NCBI GenBank assembly: GCA_023389175.1
Contig: JAEWEW010000312.1
Location: 1-9,811 of the forward strand
DNA from: Pseudomonadota bacterium
Lineage (GTDB): Bacteria; Pseudomonadota; Gammaproteobacteria; Burkholderiales; Burkholderiaceae_E
Length of the DNA: 9,811 nt
Direction of reading: 5' to 3'
Shown here: one piece after another, positions 1 through 6,008 of the stretch
How positions within the stretch are numbered: the first letter of the stretch is position 1
How the letters are laid out: every line of letters begins with the position of its first letter
Position numbers and translations under genes: made by a program
Notes under the pieces: generated by a model
Database searches by the model: none
Told to the model about the DNA's origin: nothing
Seen by the model: the letters and a program-made list of their open reading frames with translations, nothing else

Positions 1-34
1 CCCCGCCCCTACGCGACGAGCGCAAGCCGACCGC

Positions 35-40
35 TATACT
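35..40 (+). promoter_or_regulatory. possible -10 box upstream of kdsD
   Basis: TATACT matches the sigma-70 -10 consensus at five of six positions. No recognisable TTGACA-like hexamer lies 16-18 bases upstream, so the promoter is weak or needs an activator. A start site 7-8 bases downstream would fall close to the out-of-frame ATG at 48 and leave a leader of about 22 bases before the kdsD ATG at 70. The true operon promoter could also lie outside the window. Confidence 0.3.
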
Positions 41-82
41 CGACTGCATGTCCGCTGAAGCTCGACCGCATGTCCGACGAAG
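39..82 (+). repeat. 22-bp tandem duplication across the kdsD start
   Basis: Bases 39-60 and 61-82 are two directly adjacent 22-base copies that match at 19 of 22 positions. Each copy carries ATGTCCG. The second copy supplies the kdsD start codon at 70. The first supplies an ATG at 48 in another frame, because 22 is not a multiple of three. That upstream frame closes at TGA 87-89, giving a 13-codon open frame that overlaps the kdsD start. Confidence 0.85.
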
Positions 83-1059
83 TCACTGACGAGCGCCTCC
101 AGGCCCGCGCCGCGGAAGTGCTGCGCATCGAGGCCCGCGCGGTGCTGGACCTGGTCGACACCATCGACGAGCGCTTCGCCGCCGCATGCCGGATCATCCT
201 CGCCTGCCGCGGCAGGGTGGTGGTGAGCGGTATGGGCAAGTCGGGGCATGTCGCCCGCAAGATCGCCGCGACGCTCGCGTCAACCGGCACGCCGGCCTTC
301 TTCATGCATCCGGCGGAGGCGAGCCACGGGGACCTCGGCATGGTCACGCGGGAGGACGTCTTCATCGCCCTCTCCAACTCCGGGCGAACGGACGAGCTGC
401 TCACCATCGTGCCGCTGGTCAAGCGCCAGGGCGCTCGGCTGATCGCGCTCTCGGGCAACGCGGAATCGCCGCTCGCCCGTCATGCGGACGTCCATCTCTA
501 CGCCGGCGCGCGGCGCGAGGCCTGTCCGCTCAACCTCGCGCCCACGGCGAGCACGACCGCGGCGCTCGCGCTGGGCGACGCGCTGGCGGTCGCGCTCCTG
601 GATGCCCGCGGCTTCGGCAGCGCGGACTTCGCGCGCTCGCATCCGGGCGGCTCGCTCGGCCGCCGGCTGCTCACGCTGGTCTCCGACGTCATGCGCATCG
701 GCGAGGAGATCCCGACCGTGCCGCTCGAGAGCCGCTTCGCCGATGCCCTGATCGAGATCACGCGCAAGCGCATGGGCATGGTGGCGGTGATCGACGAGCA
801 CCGCCGGGTCCACGGCATCTTCACCGACGGGGACCTGCGCCGGATGCTGGAGCGCAAGGGGCCGATCGATCCGGCGCGGATCGGCATCCGCGACGTGATG
901 ACCAGCTCGCCGGTGGTGATCGCCCCGGATGCGCTCGCCGCCGAGGCGGTGCGCACCATGGAGGAGCGCAAGATCGGCCAGCTCCTGGTCGTCGACGCCG
1001 AGGGCGCGCTCGCGGGCGCCCTGCACTTCCACGACCTGCTGGTCGCCAAGGTCGTATGA
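70..1059 (+). CDS. kdsD: D-arabinose 5-phosphate isomerase (KdsD)
   Basis: This 329-residue cytoplasmic enzyme converts D-ribulose 5-phosphate to D-arabinose 5-phosphate, the first step towards Kdo for LPS. An N-terminal SIS sugar-isomerase domain (about residues 35-185, with GMGKSGH at 54-60 and SNSG at 102-105) is followed by a pair of CBS domains (about 205-325). The four residues known to be needed in E. coli KdsD (K59, E111, E152, H193) align with K57, E109, E150 and H191, all with the same offset of two. Length is close to E. coli KdsD (328). ATG at 70 is the only sensible in-frame start, but its Shine-Dalgarno site is weak and it sits in a tandem duplication. The stop overlaps the kdsC start as ATGA. 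The identification is firm. Paralogues such as GutQ share the fold, but the LPS neighbours favour KdsD. Confidence 0.96.
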   Translation: MSDEVTDERLQARAAEVLRIEARAVLDLVDTIDERFAAACRIILACRGRVVVSGMGKSGHVARKIAATLASTGTPAFFMHPAEASHGDLGMVTREDVFIALSNSGRTDELLTIVPLVKRQGARLIALSGNAESPLARHADVHLYAGARREACPLNLAPTASTTAALALGDALAVALLDARGFGSADFARSHPGGSLGRRLLTLVSDVMRIGEEIPTVPLESRFADALIEITRKRMGMVAVIDEHRRVHGIFTDGDLRRMLERKGPIDPARIGIRDVMTSSPVVIAPDALAAEAVRTMEERKIGQLLVVDAEGALAGALHFHDLLVAKVV

Positions 1060-1595
1060 CCGCGGTCGAGCGGGCCCGCGCCATCCGGCTGCTCGCGCTG
1101 GACGTCGACGGCACGCTCACCGACGGAACTCTGCTGATCGGTGGTGACGCCGAGGTCGCGAAGCCCTTTTCGGTCCGCGACGGCTTCGGCCTCAACCTGC
1201 TGCGGCAGGCCGGGATCGAGGTCGCGATCATCACCGCTCGGCAGTCCGCGATCGTGGAGCGCCGCGCGGCCGAGCTCGGCATCGTCCGGGTGCACCAGGG
1301 CGTGAAGAACAAGCGGGACCGGCTGCAGGCGCTGTGCGAGGAAGCCGGCATCGGCACCATGCAGTCGGCATACATGGGCGACGACTGGCCGGACCTTGCG
1401 GTGATGGCGAGCTGCGGCCTGGCGGCCGCCCCGGCCGACGCGGTGCCGGAGGTGCGCGCGGCCGCGCACTGGGTATCGTCGGTGCCCGCCGGGCGCGGCG
1501 CGGTGCGCGAGCTCGCCATGTTCATCCTGGATGCGCAGGGACGGCGCGCGGAGCTGCTTGCGCGCTACGCGGCCGCCCGGCCCCCCGACCGGTGA
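1056..1595 (+). CDS. kdsC: 3-deoxy-D-manno-octulosonate 8-phosphate phosphatase (KdsC)
   Basis: This 179-residue HAD-superfamily phosphatase removes phosphate from Kdo 8-phosphate to give free Kdo in the cytoplasm. All HAD motifs are visible: motif I DVDGTLTDG with nucleophile D16 and acid/base D18, motif II T60 in ITAR, motif III K84, and motif IV GDDWPD with D109 and D110. There is no cap insertion, which fits the tetrameric C0-type family, and the length is close to E. coli KdsC (188). The ATG at 1056 overlaps the kdsD stop, so translation is probably coupled. A longer open frame exists upstream, but it lies over kdsD and shows no homology. The stop overlaps the lptC start as GTGA. Confidence 0.96.
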   Translation: MTAVERARAIRLLALDVDGTLTDGTLLIGGDAEVAKPFSVRDGFGLNLLRQAGIEVAIITARQSAIVERRAAELGIVRVHQGVKNKRDRLQALCEEAGIGTMQSAYMGDDWPDLAVMASCGLAAAPADAVPEVRAAAHWVSSVPAGRGAVRELAMFILDAQGRRAELLARYAAARPPDR

Positions 1596-2218
1596 ACCCG
1601 CGTCTTTTCGACCGGCTCGCCGCGGCGGCGTCGATCCTGATCCTGGTGGGCCTCGGGATGCTCAGCTACTTCCTCGCGCAGCAGGCGGAGCGGCTCGCCC
1701 GGCCCGCCGCGCCGCGGGCGGTGACGCACGAGCCCGACTACTTCGTCGAGCAGCTGCGCCTGCTCAAGGCGAACGCCGCCGGCGACCCGGCGGTGCGGGT
1801 GGAGGCGGCCTTCATGCGCCACTACCCGGACGACCGCACGATCGAGTTCGACGAGCCGCATGTGGTCACGCTGACCGACGAGCGTCCGGCGATCCGGGTG
1901 ACCGCCAGGTCCGGTCGCAGCCCCGACACCGGCGAGAAGACGGACCTGATCGGCAACGTGCGCATCGTCCGGGACGAGACGCCGGATGCGCCCGAGCTGA
2001 CCGTGCTCACCAGCACCGCCACCGTGCTGTTCGACGAGAAGGTGGTCTGGTCCGACGCTCCGGTGCGGATCGAGATGGGCGGCGACGTGCTCACCGGAAT
2101 TGGCATGCGCCTCGACAGTCAGACGCGCCAGTTGCAGGTAGACTCTCGGGTCAGGGGACTCATCGCGCCGCGCGAGCGCACGGAAGGGAGCGGGCAACCG
2201 CCGGCGTCCAGCCGCTGA
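1592..2218 (+). CDS. lptC: LPS export protein LptC, inner-membrane anchored
   Basis: LptC is the bitopic component of the Lpt machine. It accepts LPS from LptBFG in the inner membrane and passes it to LptA. The product is 208 residues (E. coli 191). A single membrane segment lies at about residues 11-29, followed by a periplasmic domain of the LptC/DUF1239 type that begins with EPDYFVEQLRL near residue 47. GTG at 1592 is chosen because it overlaps the kdsC stop in a 4-base GTGA arrangement and places the membrane segment at the N-terminus. The open frame continues upstream to an ATG at 1334, but that part lies over kdsC and is arginine-rich shadow sequence. The product is identified from topology, motif and position, since LptC family sequences diverge widely. 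Confidence 0.92.
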   Translation: MNPRLFDRLAAAASILILVGLGMLSYFLAQQAERLARPAAPRAVTHEPDYFVEQLRLLKANAAGDPAVRVEAAFMRHYPDDRTIEFDEPHVVTLTDERPAIRVTARSGRSPDTGEKTDLIGNVRIVRDETPDAPELTVLTSTATVLFDEKVVWSDAPVRIEMGGDVLTGIGMRLDSQTRQLQVDSRVRGLIAPRERTEGSGQPPASSR

Positions 2219-2258
2219 ACCGTCGCGGGATCGACCGCGCCGCACACGCTCGCCTGCC

Positions 2259-2891
2259 ATGCACCGAAAGCTTCCGTCAGCACTCGCCGTCGCGCTCGCG
2301 CTGTTCTGCCTGCCCGTCCAGGCCGAACGGGCCGATCGCGACCAGCCGACCAACATCGAGGCGGACAAGCTCCACTACGATGACGCCAAGCAGACGACCG
2401 TATTCACCGGCAACGTCGTGCTCACCAAGGGAACCATCGTCATTCGGGGTGACCGCATGGTGCTGCGGCAGTTTCCGGGCGGCGGCCAGACCGCGGTTGC
2501 CACCGGCAAGCGCGCGAGCTTCCGGCAGAAGCGGGAAGGCATGGAGCAGATCGTCGAAGGCTTCGCGAACGAGATCCAGTACGACAGCCGGAACGAGACG
2601 CTGCGGCTGGTGGGGGACAGCCTGGTCAAGCGGCTCGAGTGCGACGTCGCAATCGACGAGGTGACCGGTGGCGTGATCGTCTACAACGCCCGCAGCGAGC
2701 AGGTGGAGGTGGACGGAAAGGCGCCGGGGGAAAAGTCGGGCCGGGTCCGCATCATCATCCAGCCGCGGCCGGACGGCTCCGGCGGCAGCGGCTCCGGCCA
2801 GGGCGCGACCAAGTGCCCGCCCGGAGCGCCGACCAGCCTGCGCCCGGCCGCGGGCATCGAACCCCGGCGCACCGCCGCCGCCACGCGATAG
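2259..2891 (+). CDS. lptA: periplasmic LPS-bridging protein LptA
   Basis: LptA forms the periplasmic beta-jellyroll bridge that carries LPS between LptC and the outer-membrane LptD/E complex. The 210-residue precursor has a clear Sec signal peptide (basic MHRK, hydrophobic core, probable cleavage after VQA at residue 22). The OstA/LptA domain follows (about 29-160), with the family patterns NIEADKLHYDD, FTGNVVLTKGTI and GGVIVYNARSEQ. Beyond about residue 165 the protein has a low-complexity tail rich in Gly, Ser, Pro and Ala that E. coli LptA (185 residues) lacks. The cysteine at residue 17 is in the signal core and does not form a lipobox. The start lies 40 bases after lptC, and no strong Shine-Dalgarno site is visible. 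Confidence 0.95.
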   Translation: MHRKLPSALAVALALFCLPVQAERADRDQPTNIEADKLHYDDAKQTTVFTGNVVLTKGTIVIRGDRMVLRQFPGGGQTAVATGKRASFRQKREGMEQIVEGFANEIQYDSRNETLRLVGDSLVKRLECDVAIDEVTGGVIVYNARSEQVEVDGKAPGEKSGRVRIIIQPRPDGSGGSGSGQGATKCPPGAPTSLRPAAGIEPRRTAAATR

Positions 2892-2909
2892 CGAGCCGCC
2901 CGCGCCTGC

Positions 2910-3665
2910 ATGGAAGGAGACCGGGCCAGCCGCCTCAGCGTCCAGCACCTGATGAAGTCGTACGGCGGCCGGCAGGTCGTGCGCGACGTCTCGCTCGAGG
3001 TGACCAGCGGCGAGGTGATCGGCCTGCTCGGCCGCAACGGGGCCGGCAAGACCACCTGCTTCTACATGATCGCCGGCCTGGTGCCGAGCGACGGCGGCGC
3101 GATCGCGCTCGACGGCGAATCGATCAGCCGGCTGCCGATCCACCGTCGCGCCCGGATCGGGCTCTCCTACCTGCCGCAGGAAGCCTCGGTCTTCCGCAAG
3201 CTGACGGTGGAAGAGAACATCCTCGCGGTGCTGGAGCTGCAGCGCGATCGGCAGGGTCGGCCGCTCTCGCGAGGGCAGCAGCAGGAGCGCCTGGAGAGCC
3301 TGCTGAAGGAGCTGCAGGTGGACCACATCCGGTCCAACACCGCGATGTCGCTCTCCGGCGGCGAGCGGCGGCGGGTCGAGATCGCCCGGGCGCTCGCGAC
3401 CTCACCCCGGTTCATCCTGCTCGACGAGCCATTTGCCGGCGTCGACCCGATCGCGGTGATCGAGATCCAGCGCATCGTGACCCTGCTCAAGAACCGTCGG
3501 ATCGGGGTCCTGATTACCGACCACAACGTGCGGGAGACATTGGGAATCTGCGACCGGGCCTATATCATCAACGATGGTACTGTTCTTGCTTCCGGCCGTC
3601 CCAACGAGATCATCCAGGACGACCGGGTCCGCAAGGCGTACCTCGGCGAAGACTTCCGGATGTAG
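2910..3665 (+). CDS. lptB: LPS export ABC transporter ATP-binding protein LptB
   Basis: LptB is the cytoplasmic ATPase of the LptB2FG exporter that extracts LPS from the inner membrane. The 251-residue product carries the full ABC set: Walker A GRNGAGKTT (41-49), Q-loop Q90, signature LSGGE (148-152), Walker B FILLDE (168-173) and switch H205. The C-terminus ends in YLGEDFRM, as in the family. The gene starts 18 bases after lptA, so it is in the same operon. The ATG at 2910 is chosen because homology to E. coli LptB (MATLTAKNLAKAY) already begins at residue 9. A perfect AAGGAG lies just inside the gene at 2914-2919, with no usable start codon at the right distance after it. The next ATG (2952) would cut into the conserved N-terminus. 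Confidence 0.97.
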   Translation: MEGDRASRLSVQHLMKSYGGRQVVRDVSLEVTSGEVIGLLGRNGAGKTTCFYMIAGLVPSDGGAIALDGESISRLPIHRRARIGLSYLPQEASVFRKLTVEENILAVLELQRDRQGRPLSRGQQQERLESLLKELQVDHIRSNTAMSLSGGERRRVEIARALATSPRFILLDEPFAGVDPIAVIEIQRIVTLLKNRRIGVLITDHNVRETLGICDRAYIINDGTVLASGRPNEIIQDDRVRKAYLGEDFRM

Positions 3666-3688
3666 CGCATCTTCCGCAGGCGCGGCTT

Positions 3689-3735
3689 CCGGCGTCTCCA
3701 GGGAAACGCCGGGACGCCCCCGGTTTCCTTGTTCT
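3689..3735 (+). terminator. possible terminator hairpins after lptB
   Basis: Beginning 24 bases after the lptB stop, a 7-bp stem (3689-3695 with 3706-3712, 10-base loop) is followed by a shorter stem, CCGGG (3709-3713) with CCCGG (3719-3723). A T-rich run, TTTCCTTGTTCT, follows directly. The stems share bases and cannot all form at once, since GGCGTC at 3691-3696 can also pair with GACGCC at 3713-3718. The second stem plus T-rich run resembles a weak intrinsic terminator between the LPS block and rpoN, but the T-run is interrupted and read-through is likely. Confidence 0.3.
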
Positions 3736-3780
3736 CCGCACGGCACCTGCGCACCGGTGCAGGCAAAGGGGGCGCGCTTT

Positions 3781-3785
3781 AAGGA
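3781..3785 (+). promoter_or_regulatory. rpoN ribosome binding site
   Basis: AAGGA lies 8 bases before the GTG at 3794 and 5 bases before an in-frame TTG at 3791. The better spacing and the conserved family start (MKPSLQ) both select the GTG. Confidence 0.7.
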
Positions 3786-3793
3786 CTGGATTG

Positions 3794-5380
3794 GTGAAGC
3801 CCTCGCTGCAGATGCGTCAGAGCCAGCACCTGGCCCTGACTCCCCAGCTGCAGCAGTCGATCAGGCTGCTGCAGCTTTCCACCATCGAGCTCAACCGCGA
3901 GATCGAGCAGATCCTTGCCCAGAACCCCCTGCTCGAGCGCGATGACGATCCGCAGGGCCCGGTGGTGCGGCTGCACGGCGACGGCAGCCTGCAGGCGGCC
4001 GTGCCCGGTGAGGACCTCGCCGGGTCGCTGAACGGGACCGACGGCGCCCCGACGGATCCGTTCGTCCGGGAGGTCGACCCGGCCGCCGGCCCCGGCGGCG
4101 AGCAGCAGCCGGCCGGCATGGACGGCGGCGAGGCCATGGACGGCGGCGGGCTCGACCTGGCCTGGACCCCGGAGGCCGGCGGACGCGCCGGCAGCGACGA
4201 TCCCGACGACGACCGGGGCAAGGAGCACGCCGCCGCAACCGGCACCAGCCTGCGCGAGCACCTGGTGCAGCAGCTGGCCGGCGCGCGCTGCACCGCCCGC
4301 GATCGCGCCCTGCTGGAGCTGCTGATCGACGAGCTGGAAGAGGACGGCTACCTGCGCACCGACCTCGCCGAGGTGGCGGCCGCGCTGCCGCCGGAGCTGG
4401 AGGTGGACCCGGACGAGCTGCGCACGGCGCTCCGGCTGCTGCAAAGCTTCGATCCCCCGGGGGTGGCAGCGCGGTCAGTGCCGGAATGCCTGCTGCTGCA
4501 GCTGCAGCCGGCTGCCCAGCGGCTCGGCGCGGCGGCTCGCACGGTAGAGGCAGCCCGCCGCATCATCGAGGAGCACCTGGACCTGCTGGCCGCCCGGGAC
4601 TTCGGCAAGCTGCTCAAGCTGCTGCGCTGCGACGAGCAGTTGCTGCGAGATGCCCGCCAGCTGATCCAGTCGCTGGATCCGAAGCCCGGCAACCGGTTCG
4701 CCCAGCACAGCCCGTTCTACGTCGTGCCGGACGTCGTGGTCCGGAAGACGCGCGAGGGCTGGCGCGCCTTCCTCAATCCCGACGTGATTCCGCGGCTGCG
4801 GGTCAACGACCTCTACGCCCGTATCCTCAAGAACCAGCGCAGCCCGGCGCCTGCCCGGGCAGACGCCTCCGCCGCCGACAATAGGACGGCCTCGGCCAAT
4901 AGCCTATCTTCGCAGTTGCAGGAAGCGCGCTGGCTGGTCAAGAATGTCCAGCAGCGGTTCGAGACCATCCTTCGGGTGTCCCAGGAGATCGTCGATCGTC
5001 AGAGCGCATTCTTCAGTCACGGGGCGGTCGCCATGCGCCCGCTCGTCCTGCGCGAGATCGCCGAAGCCGTCGGCCTGCACGAATCAACCATTTCCCGAGT
5101 GACGACTCAGAAGTACATGCTGACGCCGTACGGTACGCTGGAGCTCAAGTACTTCTTCGGAAGCCACGTGGCCACGGAGAGCGGCGGCGCCGCCTCCAGC
5201 ACGGCCATCCGTGCCCTCATCAAGCAACTCATCGACGAGGAGGACAGCACCCAGCCACTTTCAGACAGTCGTATCGCGGAAGTGCTAGGTGAACAGGGCA
5301 TCGTCGTGGCCCGCCGGACCGTTGCGAAGTACCGGGAGGCGCTCAAGCTGCCGCCGGTGTCGCAGCGTAAGGCGCTGTAG
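3794..5380 (+). CDS. rpoN: RNA polymerase sigma-54 factor RpoN
   Basis: Sigma-54 directs RNA polymerase to -24/-12 promoters and needs AAA+ activators to open DNA; it governs nitrogen and many other regulons. The product is 528 residues against 477 in E. coli. Region I (1-50) has the Gln- and Leu-rich activator-interacting pattern LALTPQLQQSIRLLQLS. Region II (about 51-150) is an acidic Gly/Asp-rich linker. The core-binding domain follows (about 155-345), then a helix-turn-helix near 421-437 and the diagnostic RpoN box ARRTVAKYRE at 516-525. An extra loop at about 349-373 precedes LQEARWLVKN. The start is GTG with AAGGA upstream. The frame is open back to 2639, but that stretch lies over lptA and lptB and is not part of the protein. 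The gene lies 128 bases after lptB. Confidence 0.97.
   Translation: MKPSLQMRQSQHLALTPQLQQSIRLLQLSTIELNREIEQILAQNPLLERDDDPQGPVVRLHGDGSLQAAVPGEDLAGSLNGTDGAPTDPFVREVDPAAGPGGEQQPAGMDGGEAMDGGGLDLAWTPEAGGRAGSDDPDDDRGKEHAAATGTSLREHLVQQLAGARCTARDRALLELLIDELEEDGYLRTDLAEVAAALPPELEVDPDELRTALRLLQSFDPPGVAARSVPECLLLQLQPAAQRLGAAARTVEAARRIIEEHLDLLAARDFGKLLKLLRCDEQLLRDARQLIQSLDPKPGNRFAQHSPFYVVPDVVVRKTREGWRAFLNPDVIPRLRVNDLYARILKNQRSPAPARADASAADNRTASANSLSSQLQEARWLVKNVQQRFETILRVSQEIVDRQSAFFSHGAVAMRPLVLREIAEAVGLHESTISRVTTQKYMLTPYGTLELKYFFGSHVATESGGAASSTAIRALIKQLIDEEDSTQPLSDSRIAEVLGEQGIVVARRTVAKYREALKLPPVSQRKAL
4117..4148 (+). repeat. 14-bp in-frame direct repeat in the rpoN linker
   Basis: The 14 bases at 4117-4130 recur exactly at 4135-4148, a period of 18 bases or six codons. 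The result is MDGGEAMDGGG in the acidic region II linker. It fits slippage in a tolerant, low-complexity segment. Confidence 0.7.
4846..4867 (+). repeat. 22-bp imperfect palindrome inside rpoN
   Basis: CTGCCCGGGCAG at 4851-4862 is a perfect 12-base palindrome. After one mismatched pair it extends through GGCG at 4846-4849 and CGCC at 4864-4867. It lies inside the stretch of RpoN that looks inserted relative to E. coli. Function unknown; it may be only a GC-rich coincidence. Confidence 0.6.
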
Positions 5381-5418
5381 CGTGGTGTCGCTGATCGCCT
5401 GGTTCCCAGAAGTCCTAC

Positions 5419-5423
5419 AGGAG
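5419..5423 (+). promoter_or_regulatory. hpf ribosome binding site
   Basis: AGGAG lies 9 bases before the ATG at 5433 and is one of the better Shine-Dalgarno sites in the window. It fits a well-translated hibernation factor. Confidence 0.65.
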
Positions 5424-5432
5424 TACTAAGGC

Positions 5433-5762
5433 ATGAATCTTTCGATCAGCGGTCACCACCTCGTCGTAACGCCCGCCCTCCGAGAGTACGTCACCGGCAA
5501 GCTGAACCGGATACGCCATCACTTCGACCAGGTGATCGACGTGAACGTCATCCTGTCGGTGGACAACAAGCTCCAGCAGAAGGCCGAGATTGCGTTGCAC
5601 GTGGCAGGCAAGGATCTCTTCGCGGAGTGCTCGGACACGGATCTCTATGCCGCCATTGATTGCCTGATCGACAAACTGGACCGGCAGGTCATCAAGCACA
5701 AGCAGAAGCGCTACGGCTACCAGAACCTATCCATCAAGCATCAACCACAGGCAACCACCTGA
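5433..5762 (+). CDS. hpf: short-type ribosome hibernation promoting factor
   Basis: The 109-residue product is a short HPF/YfiA-type protein that binds the small ribosomal subunit and favours inactive, dimerised ribosomes in stationary phase or stress. It contains only the S30AE domain: MNLSISGHHLVVTPALREYV at the N-terminus, the conserved NVILSVDNKLQQKAEIALHV strand region, and ECSDTDLYAAIDCLIDKLDRQVIKHK, the charged helix that contacts 16S rRNA. The C-terminal dimerisation domain of long HPF is absent. The tail is about 14 residues longer than the 95-residue E. coli HPF. The gene lies 52 bases after rpoN on the same strand, the usual arrangement in proteobacteria. Its third codon positions are less GC-rich than those of its neighbours, perhaps reflecting expression level. 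Confidence 0.95.
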   Translation: MNLSISGHHLVVTPALREYVTGKLNRIRHHFDQVIDVNVILSVDNKLQQKAEIALHVAGKDLFAECSDTDLYAAIDCLIDKLDRQVIKHKQKRYGYQNLSIKHQPQATT

Positions 5763-5765
5763 GTC

Positions 5766-5836
5766 CCGCCGTTGGCGGCCCGCTCCCCCTCCGGGGAGTC
5801 GGGCTGCACCGGCCGGCGCGATGACGTCCGCCGGCC
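5766..5836 (+). terminator. hairpin cluster after hpf, possible terminator
   Basis: Three stems follow the hpf stop: CCGCC/GGCGG (5766-5778, 3-base loop), CTCCCC/GGGGAG (5783-5798, 4-base loop) and GGCCGGCG/CGCCGGCC (5811-5818 with 5829-5836, 10-base loop). None is followed by a T-run, so simple intrinsic termination is doubtful. They could pause polymerase or protect the 3' end of the message. Confidence 0.35.
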
Positions 5837-5841
5837 CCGGG

Positions 5842-5874
5842 TCCCTTCCTCTCATGACCTCCCCACCCTCTTTC
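5842..5874 (+). promoter_or_regulatory. C-rich, G-poor stretch, possible rut site
   Basis: These 33 bases contain about 18 C and one G in a genome rich in both, the bias known for Rho utilisation sites. The stretch lies between the hpf hairpins and the ptsN promoter box and may end the rpoN-hpf transcript. This is inference from composition only. Confidence 0.3.
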
Positions 5875-5942
5875 GAGTGCCGGCTCTATTGCGGTGCGCG
5901 ACCGATGCGCCGGGCCGGCCGTCCCGTCCGTGGCCTGCTGCC

Positions 5943-5948
5943 TATAAT
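5943..5948 (+). promoter_or_regulatory. probable -10 box of the ptsN promoter
   Basis: TATAAT is a perfect sigma-70 -10 box in otherwise very GC-rich DNA. It lies about 60 bases before the ptsN ATG and predicts a leader of roughly 54 bases. No good -35 hexamer is present at 16-18 bases. TG at 5939-5940 is one base too far away for a classic extended -10. The box supports a separate start of transcription for ptsN-hprK-rapZ. Confidence 0.45.
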
Positions 5949-5990
5949 CTCCTGTGCAACGCAACATGGCGTCGCGTGCCGGCCCTCGCC

Positions 5991-5997
5991 GGAAGGA
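5991..5997 (+). promoter_or_regulatory. ptsN ribosome binding site
   Basis: GGAAGGA lies 11 bases before the ATG at 6009, slightly further than usual. A second AAGGA directly abuts the ATG and is too close to be used for it. Confidence 0.5.
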
Positions 5998-6008
5998 TAG
6001 GCTAAGGA

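Noticed and set aside
186..1055. 290-codon upstream extension of kdsC
   Set aside because: It overlaps kdsD in a shifted frame and is low-complexity, as expected for a shadow frame in GC-rich DNA.
1334..1591. Longer start for lptC
   Set aside because: It lies wholly over kdsC. The overlapping GTG at 1592 gives the expected LptC length and an N-terminal membrane segment.
2639..3793. Open frame that would make RpoN a 913-residue protein
   Set aside because: The upstream part lies over lptA and lptB in another frame, is Arg/Pro/Gly-rich and shows no domain. RpoN begins at its conserved start, with a Shine-Dalgarno site at 3781.
5381..5432. Possible sigma-54 promoter before hpf
   Set aside because: A TGG and a later GC occur near 5383-5398, but the GG-to-GC spacing is off by one and the rest of the -24/-12 consensus is poor.
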